NCBI GenBank assembly: GCA_030867875.1
Contig: JAOWCC010000936.1
Location: 13,958,095-14,022,094, forward strand
Source of the DNA: Actinernus sp. WN-2022
Taxonomy: Eukaryota > Cnidaria > Anthozoa > Actiniaria > Actinernidae
DNA: 64,000 nt
Direction of reading: 5' to 3'
Numbering within the stretch: the first letter of the stretch is position 1; the number at the start of each line of letters is the position of its first letter. The notes below the pieces were generated by a model that searched no databases, had not been told where the DNA came from, and saw only the letters and a list, made by a program, of their open reading frames with translations. The position numbers and the translations under genes are program-made. Positions 1 to 12,700 of the stretch are shown here, piece by piece.

Positions 1-1194
1 ATTAGTCAGATTTGAAGGATTTAAAGGGTTTAAAAGAGGAAACTAACATGCAAACGTACTAAAACGACTTGGTGCTTGAGAAAGGAAAGAAACAGAAGAC
101 GATCAACATAAAACTTTGTACGATAAACGCTTGCTTTTCCCACCAAGAACAAAGGTTTTTGTCTGAAGAGTCGGTAATCAGCTTCGAAAAAAATCGAATC
201 TCACGCCGAATGATTTACCGAACGCTACCCTTTTGTTTCGACCCCTCGGTAATGAGTCTCGGGGGGTTTGCGAATATCCCGCTGTGCGAAATTGACTATT
301 GTGGAGCTAAATCGTTTTTCTCCTTTTAAGGTCAGACACTGAACAAAATAAAACGATTAAACCTTTGTTTTCAACTTTGCAACGCATTTCTTGATACGTG
401 AAACTCCGAGTCAGATCCGAGTCCAAGTCAACGGACCGAGTGACTTACCAGCGGTATCCTCTCTTTTCCGGAAAGGCTACCTCAGACACGTGCAAGGTCG
501 GTAAATCTCAGTTGAAAACTAGTCGTTTACATGTAACGCAGTTGTTTACTTGTTAACTCCAGCCCTAGGAGGGTGAGCTCTCGTCATTTACTAACACTAC
601 TCTCGGAGACGGTTATATTTTCTCATGCTACGTTTATTTGATAATGCCTAAATCCTCACCCGTGAAATAGCAAGAACCTATAAATGTGAAAATAGACCTA
701 TATATATACATATATATGTGAAAACATCACGGCGTAACTTATAACCTGAGACAGACTAATCGCTTTACAATTATGCTCGAGGGTCCATCCGGCTGCCAGC
801 ATTGAGTGCTCTTTCCAGCTCGTCCGTAACAATACGAAACTTGCCTTTTTTCGCGGGTAAAGGCAATCGTGGCCGTGCGAATTTTATCGTGTTCTCTATC
901 TACGAAAATATTCCTTTTGCGCCACGACAAATACGGAACAAACTTATCCTAATGTAAAATAATCAACCGACATATTACTGATGTGGAGTGTATTCATTGT
1001 TTGCATGTAGTAATAATAAGACATAGAACTATGTCGTGATTGGTGATATTTCATAGATTTTCTTCACCAAACGGCAGCTGTTGGAATTCTCGTTGAAAGA
1101 CTTTGGAAACGAAAACGACCACGACATACAAGAATAGTAAATTGAAGAGAATCCAAACAAAATAGGAAAACAAAAGAAATAACAAATAATGAGT
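1..1194. other. no gene recognised
   Basis: AT-rich non-coding DNA. The open frames here are short and have no recognisable protein signature. A small AT run (TATATATACATATATA) sits near 700-718. No splice-bounded exon of the discoidin type was found on either strand. Confidence 0.5.
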
Positions 1195-1275
1195 GATATT
1201 CCAACAAGATTCGAACCTACAGCCTCCCGCCCGAACAACAGGCTGGCGCGACCTTCTCAACTGAGATTACTGCTG
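1195..1275 (-). repeat. tRNA-like segment, possible SINE head
   Basis: On the minus strand the segment contains a good RNA polymerase III box B (GGTTCGAATC) about 40 bases downstream of a weak box A-like stretch (TAATCTCAGTTGAGAAGG). A complete tRNA fold was not convincing by eye. A degenerate tRNA-derived SINE head is more likely than a functional tRNA. tRNAscan-SE or a SINE library search would decide. Confidence 0.35.
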
Positions 1276-2173
1276 ACCAGTGACTCGGTCATTTGATCAT
1301 GACTCGGACACGACTCGGATTTGACTCGCTCAACCGATGAACTCGGTGTTGCATCGGTTTGGGCTCCAATAAATCATAATTATAAGTTTGGTTAGAGCCG
1401 CTCTTCGATGCTATGTGTTTTTAAATTCCGATAAATAGCTCTTGAATTTATAATCGCTTTTGAATTCTTGGCATGCTATTACTGTCTGAAACAGCACGGC
1501 AATAGCGAGATCGTTTCAAGCGATTCAGAGTCACCGTCAGGCTATACGTTTCCATCTAAGCTTTCTTGGTCCGGGTTTCTTGGAAACAAATATTCTCTCG
1601 GCTGGTTCCTAACAATTCTTCTTTTATTATGTTCAGATGTGCACCACTCGGAACTCTTGTCGGGTTTTGCGAGGACTTCTATTTATCTATTTGGCTCGTA
1701 GTCGTATGCATTGTTTGACCTTGTTTTGCTTTTCTTTTTTCTTTGTTTTCCAAGCTAACGGCATCCTGCTTGCTTTTTGGAAGACATAAGGCCAACAACC
1801 AATGGAATTATGGAATCGTTTGGAAAAAGTTTTCTCAATAAACGTAAACATCAATTTAATATGCGCTAGCTTTCCCCACACCGTCGTTACGGACGAGTGA
1901 GCACTTGTCATGTGTTTATTGAACTGCTGTCAATCAAACAGAACCTTTTCCTTCCGGTTAAAAACTTCCTTTTGGTATTTCTCCGTCAATATTTTTTTTT
2001 GAACGGAGTTTTTGGTATACATGTATGAGACACTACTACTAAAACTATATTTTTGTGCGAAAAACATTTCCCCCCATCTTTTTCGTTTTGAAGGTATCCG
2101 GTAACCTTAATTTACAGCAAAACAAACTTAAAGCAAGGTATGTAAGGGTAACACAATGTTTAGAAATACATAC

Positions 2174-2487
2174 CTTTACTTGACCATCTGCAACATATGG
2201 TCTCCAATTAATTCCGTCATGGGTAAAATGTATTTCGTATTTCTGAACCCACTGTTCTGCAATGGAGTTCCCCTGTGTTGCTACAGCACAAATGACATGA
2301 GGTGATCCAAAGTCAATCTGTAGATATGGAGTAGAGTCACTTGTAGAGGCGCACCAAGATGACCCTCCAACGTAGTTGAGTTTTGCGTTAGCAGGAGGAG
2401 TAGAGCTGTCTCGTTTAGAGGATGACGTAATGTACATGTTGGGTACTGCTCCTGTCTCCATACCCAGATTTCTTAGTTTGCAAGGTA
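2174..2487 (-). CDS. discoidin domain, first-half exon (last exon seen)
   Basis: A 314-bp exon bounded by an acceptor (ATAG) and a GTATGT donor on the minus strand. It encodes the first two thirds of an F5/8 type C (discoidin) domain: the opening Cys, the GGSSWCAS motif, PYLQIDFGSPHVICAVATQG and a final GINW segment. It begins in phase 1 (two bases complete a codon) and ends in phase 0, like the other first-half exons. Its closest visible relative is the exon at 44610-44923, which shares most residues, so the two are probably products of exon duplication. The matching second-half exon should lie below 2174, but I did not find one before the window edge. Confidence 0.85.
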
Positions 2488-2589
2488 CTATAAAGAAATT
2501 GCGATACCTCATTTAAGTCCGTATATGTGACTAATGTAGTGACTAATGTAGTTTCCTCGTGTACTGGTAGCCTGTGTCAGATTAACAGA

Positions 2590-3265
2590 ATTAAGCATAG
2601 TTTAGACAGGCATACCCTTATCACTATAATCAATGCTTTGGTTTTCAGTAAATTATTTTACTGTTCTTCTGTGTGGGCAGTACCTCTAAAAAAACCTAGC
2701 TAAGCTGCAACGAGTTCAATATTGTGCTGCCCGCATCATAACTGGTAACAAAAAGTATGAACACATTTCTCCAGTATTGCGCGAGTTAAATTGGCTACCG
2801 GTTCGTCTTACTGTTAACGTGGATACCATTATGGCGTTTAAGTGCATCAATGGTTTATCCCCATTATACATGTGTAACAAATTTAAGAAAAGATCTGAAG
2901 TGCATTCCTTGGTTACCAGAAATAGTGATAAGTTGAACATTCCGCTGTTTAGGTCAGCTTCCGGTCAGCGGACCTTCCTTTACAGAGCCATAACATTATG
3001 GAACGCTATGTCAGACAATATGAAGGACTGTAATGAAATTACAAACTTTAAGCACAAAGTTAAGTGTTTGCTTTGGGAGGAGTTTTAATCAAATTGAATT
3101 GACTGTACATATATACTTAAATTATAAATTATTAGTAATACTTTTTTTGTCTTATATATATAATTATTATTGATTTTTAGTACAGGGTTGTTCGTTGATT
3201 GTGATTAGATACTGAAAAGCCCCGAGGGGAGTATGTCATAAAATTTATTATTATTATTGACGATA
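2590..3265 (+). mobile_element. LINE 3' end (CR1/L2-like reverse transcriptase C-terminus)
   Basis: The plus strand encodes the typical C-terminal tail of a non-LTR retrotransposon polyprotein: a VQYCAARIITG segment, HISPVLRELNWLPV, FKCINGLSPLY, a TFLYRAITLWNAM motif and a final FKHKVKCLL before a stop at 3088. The upstream part is in a different frame, so the copy is broken. A short 3' untranslated tail follows and ends in (ATT)n near 3246-3260. This is a 5'-truncated, dead insertion in an intron of the discoidin gene. Clade assignment is by resemblance only. Confidence 0.75.
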
Positions 3266-3474
3266 ACCTTATACGACTTCTATTCAACTTTTGTATCGGG
3301 GACACGCAAAAATGGAACAACATAGCACGTACGTCAGCGATGAACGCAGCAACAAAAGCGAGAGAAGTCAAAAAAGATTCTTCATTAAAATCGAATTTTT
3401 CAATTTTTTTAATTGATCGCATGAAAAATTACTAAGTACGATGATGGAGAAAAATAGGAAACAGAACATATTAC

Positions 3475-3777
3475 CTGGTGTAGTTGTTTGTAGTGTTAGA
3501 GTCGCCCATGAACTTTCGCCGACAGCACTGACAGCGCGGATCTTCACCACGTAACTGGTGTTTGTTTTAAGACCGCCAATAAAACGTGACCTCACTTCGG
3601 CCCCTACAGTCTCCGTGAATTTAGCTGACGGGTTATTCTCCATGTAGTATTCTATTTGAAAAAGCTTGACAACGCCTTCCGAGAGACTCTCACTTGCCTG
3701 TGCTTGAGCCCACCGGATATTTACGGAGTAATCCAGTACGTTAAATGACGTAACATTCACAGGAGCGTTGGGAACCT
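3475..3777 (-). CDS. fibronectin type III domain exon
   Basis: A 303-bp exon between acceptor ATCAG and donor GTAATA on the minus strand. It is phase 1 at both ends, so it is one complete, shuffle-competent module. The translation shows an FN3 pattern: a PNAPVNVTSFN start, the conserved Trp in VNIRWAQAQ, a tyrosine-rich YYME strand, and the C-terminal TSYVVKIRAVSAVGES strand typical of FN3 domains. It lies between the Ig exon upstream (5399-5755) and a discoidin exon downstream (2174-2487), all on the same strand. This fits an extracellular adhesion or receptor protein. Confidence 0.85.
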
Positions 3778-5398
3778 CTGATTAAGGGAGAGAGTTTCCA
3801 GAATATTATGTTTAGCATCACTAATTCAGTTATATTCTCGGAGACATTCATGCATTACCAATTTATGGAATAAATAAACCATTAAAGACAAATACCACTA
3901 GTAGACAACAAACGTAGTTTTAAAAATGATTACATTGAATAATCATTAATTTTAACGTCTACTGTTATAAGTTTGTGCTGTGCTACCATTTTTTTAGATT
4001 TTCATATTAAATAAATTAGCATAATTAGGGAATATTTAACAAATAAAATATGGTTATCCATGTTCTATAACAAATAAATATTCAAATTTCGTACATTGTA
4101 CAGTTGGTTGCCTAATGAGTGCATTATTGTTGAACAAAGCACTCGACCGAGTTTCAGTTGAAATCAGTTGTCGATAAACTTCCGGATGAATACAATCAAT
4201 TTTCGGTAAATCTCTCCGAAAAGAAATGTCTTTTCAATAGACATTGAATGAAAACATGACTTTTAATATCCAACTAAGTAGAGAACTTTGCAAAGAATAA
4301 TTTACTTTGAATTGAAATCTTGAAACCGACCTGCATGTGCTCGGCTCCGATGTAAACATTTTCCATATAAATTTTTTATGGGTTTTCGAAGCATCCACTG
4401 AATTCTCGCTTCATTTCTCCTCTCATTGACAGAGTAAGGTATCGGAAATAAAGCCATTTCTTCAATAAGACTACTGAGTGTTGTAGAAACTTTTGTTCAC
4501 TACCACAGATGTTGTTTAACTTGTTGAGTTGTATATATCCAGCGACTGCAATTCAGCCATTTCCACGAGCAAAGGGCTGGCTCACATGTTCCATGTCTCC
4601 CTTCCCGTAATGAAGAGAGGATATGGGTTGAGTACTTTGTTAGCCAATAATGCACTCTCATTAGCCAATCACCAGCTTGGATTTTGTACAATGCACGAAA
4701 TTTGAATATTACTATCAAGCACGCTGAGCAGCCAATGAATCGCGCATTATTTATATTATAAATAATTATAGGTTTTCATACATACTCAATAAACCTTTCA
4801 GAAAACTGAACCAACATTTGGTTATGGCTTGTTTGAGACCTTATGGTGGCTAACTATTCAGGCAAACTAAGAGCGGTTGTCTGTAAATATCGAGAATCCA
4901 GCATCAGTTGTGAAATGTCGCATTTCTTCTTATTTCACTGAACGACGGTGCAAATTGTAGTCAAATTGTAGGCAGTTAAATGGTACATGTCTTTTGACAT
5001 GATCAACTACAAAGGTTTTCTTGCGATACGGCGTCTTTAACAGCCCATAAAATTCCTTAAAATATCAGTTTAAAAGTTTTTTTCCAGTGGTTTCGAAAGA
5101 AAATATAGTTGGCTAAAACTGCAGCAAAAATACGTTGTCAAATGTCATCGCGTGAGAGTATGCAAGTGCGTTAAATATGTACAATTTTCTTATATTTTCG
5201 AGTCCGAATGACGCATTTTCGACTTTGCTCGATTTCGCTAAAAATTAAAAGGTAATTGAGTTTTTGAATATAATTCAACGTAAAGGTTATTTGGATGAAA
5301 TAAGATATTTGAAAATTGACCTCTGACGAAGGATTCTCGAATTTACAGATAGTTAAAAAGTAGCAATCATTCATAAACGTTTTTGTCTTTTTGCTTAC
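3778..5398. other. intron, nothing recognised
   Basis: AT-rich sequence between the FN3 and Ig exons. No transposon protein signature or strong inverted repeat was noticed. Confidence 0.5.
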
Positions 5399-5755
5399 TC
5401 AGTTCAACGTAGACTTGTACGCTTCGTCTTCCTGGTCCACTCGTCACCAGTCCCTCATAATAAGCCTCGCAGATGAATGTGGAGCTGTACAATGCAGTAC
5501 GACCACTCTGACCCAGTCTCGTGCAAACGGACGCCATATTGTCAGCACTCGTAAAGTTTGCTATTAAACTCGAAATGGCGAAACCGTCAGCATAAGATGA
5601 AATCCTATTGGCTCTCAAGATGTGTTTGCCATTGTTCTTCCACTGGATTTTAAGAAAAGGCAAAGCGTAAATCCTACAAGTGAGCTCCGTGGAGGATCCT
5701 ACAGAAGCTGTAAGATTGCTGCTTGAAGTGACACTCAAAACCTCTGGTGAGGCGA
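5399..5755 (-). CDS. immunoglobulin-like domain exon
   Basis: A 357-bp exon (119 codons, phase 1 at both ends) between acceptor TTACAG and donor GTAAGC on the minus strand. It encodes a C2/I-set-like Ig domain: the first Cys is in ELTCRIYALP, the core Trp in KIQWKNNG, and the second Cys in the strand STFICEAYYEG. The DxA/GxYxC motif is imperfect. It directly follows the discoidin array in gene order and precedes the FN3 exon. The combination of discoidin, Ig and FN3 modules indicates a secreted or membrane-bound extracellular protein. No signal peptide or transmembrane exon is visible in the window. Confidence 0.8.
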
Positions 5756-8700
5756 CTGTAATAGAAAGATAACAAGAAGATATGTTGGCAGCTTTTCGTT
5801 GGGCATTTTCAGGGTAGGACTAGGGACAAACGACGCTACTACTCCTACAATAAGACGAGACATGACATCCAATAGACCCATTGCACAAATGGAGTCCAAT
5901 TTGAATAATCATTGATTAGGAATCTTAGTCTCACATTCATGTGAAAACGCTGTGTGTGGCAACGTCGGTGAACACGAGGCTAAAGACTCCAGGAGAATAC
6001 CTATTTAAATTGGACGCCATTTATGCAATGGATCTATGCTACATGCCAAGCTGTTCAAGGTGATCAAACATAACTCAAACATCCTAATGAGAAGATTACC
6101 TAAGAGTAAAAACTGATGTGTAAACATGTAACCAATCATCTTGAACAACTTCATACATTATACAATAAACAGTTTGTAATAAATGTAAGAAATATTGATA
6201 GAACAGAATAGCTCTTTTGTTGAGTAGCAATAGGACAACCGTGTGACGTCATAAGCCAGATCCAATATTACGGCGCGCGGGAAATTCAAATGAGTTTTAT
6301 GGACTGGAAAATCGGTCCATAAGTGACATAATTTACAGGAGACAAACACAGCTATAGATATAGGCACTCATAAAGAACATTTAGAAGCAGACATTGTTTT
6401 TCAGAGGTTTCTTATAACTCGTGCATGCGCGGAAACACTGAAACGACTTATTGGGATTAGTAGAGATTCATCCACTCAAGGTGTTAGCAAATTGTTATCA
6501 TAACGATCTTCATATCATATGCGATGTGTTGATGTTCACTCAAGGTGTTAGCAAATTGTTATCATAACGATCTTCATATCATATGCGATGTATATATGTT
6601 CACTCGATATTTTGCCGACCTCTCCACAAATCATGTGCTTAAAAATACGGTTCAATAACTGTGTTGCTATTCACACTTTTCAGCATCTGGTGGCCATCTT
6701 TGATACAAAGCGAGGCAATCCTTTAAAGATTTGAAAAGACATGTATATTGACCTGAATTTTACCCGTCCCAACTCTCTATCCCTCACTGGAACGGTATAA
6801 AGTTATTTTGTTGCTGCAAACATTCTTTCTATTATACACTGATGTAAAACATATGGCGCTCACCTTTGAAATATTCAATAATTCTTCCACTTGTAACTAT
6901 TGTAGCCTGTCACCACCGTCTTAAAATTTGGCAAATAATCGAAAATAATCCACCGCTTCTGGATTGCAAGCGAAAGAAATATTGACGGCTTGTTCGTTAT
7001 CGCTAACCGAGCAATGCGCGACCTCTGGAATTGTATCCGATCCCCAGGAAAGATGTATTCGGAGGGAATGAGAGCCTATTTGTGTAGTCGCAATGGGACA
7101 TTTACGTCATGCCATGAGTCTTTTAGATAAGACAACTCTCGAGAATCAGAAATATTGATCGAATAAAATAATTCAATCAAACGATTATATTTTAAGATTT
7201 ATTTGGATGTCAGTGGTTTTCTGAAACTGGTCAGGCAAATCATTCTTCGAATACCAATTGCAAAGCGTCTCCCACATTAACTAGACAAAGCGACATCTAA
7301 CCTTTATTAACCGGAGGAGGGTGTATACACCGGCGTTGGAGAATAAGTTCTAAAATTGCAATAACTCATGAAAATATCGATCTGCAAATATTGAATTAAT
7401 CGAATATCCATTACTAACATCAAGCATTTCCCCCTGAACCTCTGTCGTGCTAACAGCATTTGCTAACATTAATTAAGCTCCTTCTTAGGCTCCCTGGTGT
7501 GTTAACACCGTAGTGACTGATTGAGTGAGTGACACGATGCGCTTGCGCGTATCCATGAGTTAAAAATCACGTTTTCGTTAATGCTGCTGAACGTCATATA
7601 ATAAACATTATTATATGGCTACTTAGTTAAATTGAAGCAAAGCTAAAAAGCCAACCTAGTTTTGAATACTTTTGGGTCATATAATAAACAACTTATTAAA
7701 ATTATTTGCTTGATCCGTAACATACGTTATGGATCCTCGATTCACACATTTTTTTATGGTTTGCGTGCTTCCAGCTTACATCAGGGGGACATGGTACATA
7801 ACGTACGGTACGGACCAGGCTGTTACATACAGGGCAAGGGGGCGAACGAGAAAGCGAGGCGAAAAGAAAGAATAGGGCGACTGGGGGAAACAGAAGAAAG
7901 GAGGTCCTGTAAGCTTTCTTGGCACGACCTCTTTCCGCCTACAACTGTCACGTACATGTCAATCAAATGTCAATCAAGGATGGTCTGGAATCAGGCGGTG
8001 TGCGTCACATGATTTCACGAGTTTTGTTCAATCAGCGAGCTTCATTAGAACAAAAGTCTTCGTGTCGAGAATGCAATATTTTTCTCAACATTTGTCAACT
8101 AAGTTTACTAAATTTCTTCATATTTAAGGTTTTCATTTGCATTTAAAAAAAAAAGTGTTTCGGAAATTGAAGAGACATGATGCTGTGCTACGGTAAGAGC
8201 AACTGTTTACTTTCGAGCTCTTTCCGCTGTCATGGAACCTCAAAGTAGGTTCCCGCCATGTAGATGAAATCGCATGAACGCGAGTGCTATACAGGATTTA
8301 CAGGCACAGAGTGATATTTTTAAAGTTTTAATAATTGCACAAGCCTTGCTAACTCAGTAGATGCAAGGCTCTAACCGGCTACATGTAAGCTGTCTCAACT
8401 CCAGTCTCGATATCATCAAAGGCTTGGTCCCTTTCAAAATGGCGATCCGAGAACTAGAAATAGGACTATTGGTGAAAGCAGTCCTAGCCCCATAAGGTTT
8501 ACTTTAGGTTTTGGACTAATACAGTTGTATTCTTTCGATAACCTGAAAGAAAACACATTCGAAGATGTGAACCAAGTGTATTCAGCACAGTGTGTGCTGA
8601 CGAAGAATGAAAAGTTTGAACAACCAGAACAAAAGCATGTTGTCAACAAAGGTATAAAAAAACAGAAGGAAACTCGAGAGCGTCGTATTTAGCGAAGACA

Positions 8701-9482
8701 ATCCAAAAGCCCTTCGTAATTGTGTATTATTTGAGAGAATGAACTTCTTGTGGCGTCATAGAAGACAAACCTTTACAGTTACGTGTGAACATTTTTACAA
8801 TTTTTGACAGTTTACTCTCAAGTAGTCGTCCAATCAGTACCAGTTTGTTCAGTATCGTTTTTGTCATGGAAACCAGTGCGTATAGAAGGTAGTAAAGCAT
8901 ATTTTCAACATACAATAAATATACCAGTTAGTAGATTCCGGCTTTCGCATTGCATTCCAAATTGTGAAGACAAATATCTGCGGCGTTTTCAGCCTCAGCC
9001 TTCGCCTTCAGCTGATAACACAAATATTGATATCGATAATTTATGAAATCAGCTTACCCTCATCTAAATATTGTTTCTTATTGTTTTCTGGAATGTAAAA
9101 TGCCTAAACTCGTACCTTGTTCGTTTCCATATACTTCCATTCGCAAGCAAATGCCAGAGTTTGAAGTTTTTGGTAGTAGACGAACATAACGCGCCCCAAC
9201 TGATTCGGACAACCACGTTACTATGGCGCTGTGCTGATCAGTGTTTGCCTGCACATTCTATAATCACAAAACAAATAAAGTTCCGTTAGATCTTAGAGGT
9301 TTACATTATTAAAGATCCTGTGTCCTAGCCCATGGTGTTTTGCGCCAATGTTTTGATTAGTTTGTTTATCAACGGCAGCATAAATAAAAGCTAGCTTTAA
9401 GTCGAACGAAAATGCTCTCGATTGTGTATCAGTTTCATAAAAGAAGTACACATGCGCTTTGGGTAACTAATTTCATAATCTC
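5756..9482. other. long intron segment, mostly unrecognised
   Basis: Non-coding DNA between the Ig exon and the gypsy element. It contains a two-copy 64-bp tandem duplication (6473-6600) and a stretch at about 6150-6420 that resembles 45430-45650 (shared motif AAATCGGTCCATAA), so it is a dispersed repeat. Open frames at 7662-8146 and 8804-9046 have no recognisable domain. I specifically looked here for the missing second-half discoidin exon and did not find it. Confidence 0.5.
6473..6600. repeat. 64-bp tandem duplication
   Basis: Two nearly identical 64-bp units starting CACTCAAGGTGTTAGCAAAT at 6473 and 6537. They differ only near the end of the unit. No function is apparent. Confidence 0.9.
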
Positions 9483-9487
9483 TACCG

Positions 9488-9774
9488 TGGAGAGTTGTCA
9501 GAGTACAGATTGGGTACTAGTTTTCTCATATGGCAGACCGCTGACCATACGTCAGGGCCGCCATCTTGTTTGGAACTGAATCGAGTGACTTCTCGAGACT
9601 TCATGTTGTAACAGAGACATTATATGAACTTATAGTCCTTTGTAAGTACTATTGTCGGTTTATGTATTGTATTAGACTCTTGATTCATTGTTTCACTGCA
9701 TCTTATTGCAGGATATTACTCTCCACATCGTTGTTATATAATAAAACTCCAAAACATCGAAGAGTCTTTCTTTA
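9488..9774 (+). repeat. 5' LTR of gypsy element
   Basis: 287 bp, beginning TGGAGAG and ending TTTCTTTA. An AATAAA polyadenylation signal is at 9740-9745. The segment TATTACTCTCCA at 9714-9725 is perfectly complementary to TGGAGAGTAATA at 9777-9788 just outside the LTR. If transcription starts near 9714, R would span roughly 9714 to about 9765. The only differences from the 3' LTR are two bases near 9764-9767. Confidence 0.95.
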
Positions 9775-9776
9775 TG

Positions 9777-9788
9777 TGGAGAGTAATA
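9777..9788 (+). promoter_or_regulatory. candidate self-complementary primer binding site
   Basis: TGGAGAGTAATA lies two bases after the LTR, where a primer binding site is expected. It begins with TGG, as tRNA-primed sites do. It is also an exact 12-base complement of 9714-9725 within the LTR. This matches the self-priming arrangement known for Tf1-type gypsy elements, where the 5' end of the mRNA primes reverse transcription. A tRNA primer cannot be excluded. Confidence 0.55.
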
Positions 9789-9792
9789 CAAC

Positions 9793-12700
9793 ATGGTTCG
9801 AATAAAGTGCACAGTCCCAAGCTGCGAGTTCCAGACCGAAGATGCGTCAGAAGCCATCGCCATAGCCTTACTCGGAAACCATGGTTTTACCCATCAAAAC
9901 CCGACAGTAGCGGCACCGGCCCCAGCACCTGTCTCCCAAGGCCCAAAACTAGACAGACCCAAAGTCGACATTGGTGTCACAACCGAGGGCTGGAACGTCT
10001 TCGTGCGTCGTTGGGATGTCTTCAAAACAGGATCAGGCATCGGCGAGACTGCTGCACCCTCGCAGCTCTTCCAGTGCGCAAGTCAAGATCTTGGAGACTG
10101 TCTCCTTAAAGCGAACCCAAATGCAGCCAACAGCACCCTGTCCCAGCTGTTAGAAGCGATGCGTTCCCTTGCGGTCATCCCTGTCGCGACAGGCGTCCTA
10201 CGCACCGAGCTACTGAAGATCCACCAGGAACGCGACGAACCATTCCGAGCATTCACAGCACGGGTACGTGGAAAGGCCGAGACATGTGCCTTCAAAGCGA
10301 AGTGCGAGTGTGGTAAGGAGGTGGACTACACCGACCACGCTATCCGTGATGTCCTCCTGAATGGAATTGCGGACACAGATATCCGTCGCGAGACACTTGG
10401 GACGCTGAACATCCTGACCACCCCGATCAACGATGTCGTGGCCCTGGTAGAAAACAAAGAAATGGCACGAAACGCACATCCCTCTTCTGCCCTGTCAGCC
10501 ATGTCGACATTCCGCCGACAACAGAACGAGCACCCAGCAGCCCCACAAGAAGCACCACCCCCATCCCAAGCGGACCGGGCCAAACAGGCTAGCTGTCCCG
10601 ACTGCAGGTCCTCGTTCAAAATCTTCACCGAGGGTGCAAGGGGGTGGAACAAAAAGCCCCACCAGGTTTGCATTAACTGCTATAGGACACGTCGAGCACG
10701 ACGCCAGCGCCCAACCACAGCAAACCCGTCACCCGCAGTCCAGGCTCTAGAATCCATCTCACAGATCGCATCGGTCCAGTCCAGGGGGGAAACGCCCACT
10801 CCGCCCCGCCGACAACACAGACGCAGGCGTGGCCGGGCCACCCACGGCCCAGTGACGCTCGACCATCACGTTTTCACGAAAGGAGAGTGGAAAAAAGCAC
10901 GTCTCCTGCCCCACCCACATATCAAGATCTCCATCTCGGCAGCCGAACGGCAAGGCTCCCAGAACCAGACCACTACACCAACAGCAAAGGTGTCGGCTAT
11001 CGCAGACACTGGGGCACAATCCGACCTCTGGTCATTGTCTGAATACCTAGCGTGTGGCTTTTCTCGCGATGCACTACGCCCAGTCACCATAGGCCTAACA
11101 GCGGCCAACCGGTCCCCGATTTCAATCGAAGGCGCGTTCTTCTCCAATCTCCAAGCAGCATCGGCGAACGGCAAGACCAACTCCTGTCGTACCATGCTCT
11201 ATGTGAGCAGCTCCGTACAGTCAATGTACCTATCGTACGAGTCGATGCTCAATCTTGGCATCCTACCATCCACATTCCCGTCCGTTGAAAACAACTGCAC
11301 TGGCGAATCACAGCCCAACATATCCTCCGAGGACCAATCGACGCCGCCAATCAACGCCGCCCACTCACTGAATGACGGCTGCAGGGCCCCTAGCAGCTCC
11401 AACACCACCTCATGCTCATGTCCTCAACGTGACGTAACGCCCCCTCGACCAACCGAGCTGCCATTCCCATGCACTGCAGAGAATAACGAGCGCATGAAGG
11501 CGTGGCTACTCGACAGGTACGCGTCATCCACCTTCAATACATGCCCCCACAGACCACTGCCCTGCATGGAAGGACCACCCATTGAGATCCACATTGACCC
11601 TGAAGCAACCCCCAAAGCATGCCACACCCCTGCAAGTGTGCCCCTGCACTGGCAAGAGAAGGTGTACGAGGACCTCCTCCGTGATGAAGCCCTCGGCGTA
11701 ATCGAGCGCGTCCCCTATGGCGAGCCGGTCACGTGGTGTCATCGCATGGTCGTCACACGGAAACACGACGGCTCACCGCGCCGCACGGTTGATCTGTCTC
11801 CCCTCAACCGGTTTTGCAAACGGGAGACGTTCGCAATGGAATCGCCATTCCAACTCGCCCGCCGTGTCCCCAAGGACACATGGAAAACAGTGACCGACGC
11901 ATGGAATGGTTATCACAGTGTGCCCCTGCGCTCGTCTGATAAATACCTAACCACCTTTATAACGCCCTTCGGTCGCTGGCGATACACCAGGGCACCACAA
12001 GGGTTCCTGTCATCGGGAGATGGCTACAACCGACGCTTTGACGCCGTCCTATCCAACGTTGAACGCAAGGAGCGCTGCGTCGATGATACGATCCATTACG
12101 ACACAGACCTTCAAGAGCACTGGTGGAGGACAATCGACCTGCTCACACGAATAGGGCAGGCCGGTATCGTTCTCAATGCAAACAAGTTCCAGTTTGCGGG
12201 GAAAAGCGTTGACTTCGCCGGATTCAGGATCTCCGAATCAACCATCGAGCCGCAACCGAAATACCTGGACGCCATCAGGGATTTCCCATCACCTGCCTCC
12301 ACGACAGATATCCGAAGCTGGTTCGGCCTTGTCAATCAAGTGGCGAACTACGCCCAGCTCAGAGACACAATGGCGCCATTCAAGCCCTTCCTCAGCGCAC
12401 GCTGCAAGTTCGCCTGGTCCACAGAACTTGAAGAAGCCTTCCAGACTTCCAAGGCCGCCATCGTAGACGCCATCCGAAAGGGAGTAGAGATCTTCGACAT
12501 CCAGCGGCGTACATGCCTTCGACCGGATTGGTCACAGCAGGGAATCGGATATTTCCTACTCCAGCAGCACTGCACCTGCCCATCTGGTATACCCAACTGC
12601 TGCACGGATGGGTGGCGGATAACACTGGCCGGCTCTCGCTTCCTCTCCCCCACCGAGCAACGGTACGCGGCCATCGAAGGGGAAGCCCTAGCCGTAGCCT

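Noticed and set aside
7662..8146. Overlapping frames of 75-116 codons
   Set aside because: No recognisable domain, no splice-site support and ordinary AT-rich composition.
9566..9805. 79-codon frame in the LTR
   Set aside because: The same frame occurs in the other LTR. It is LTR sequence with signals, not a protein.
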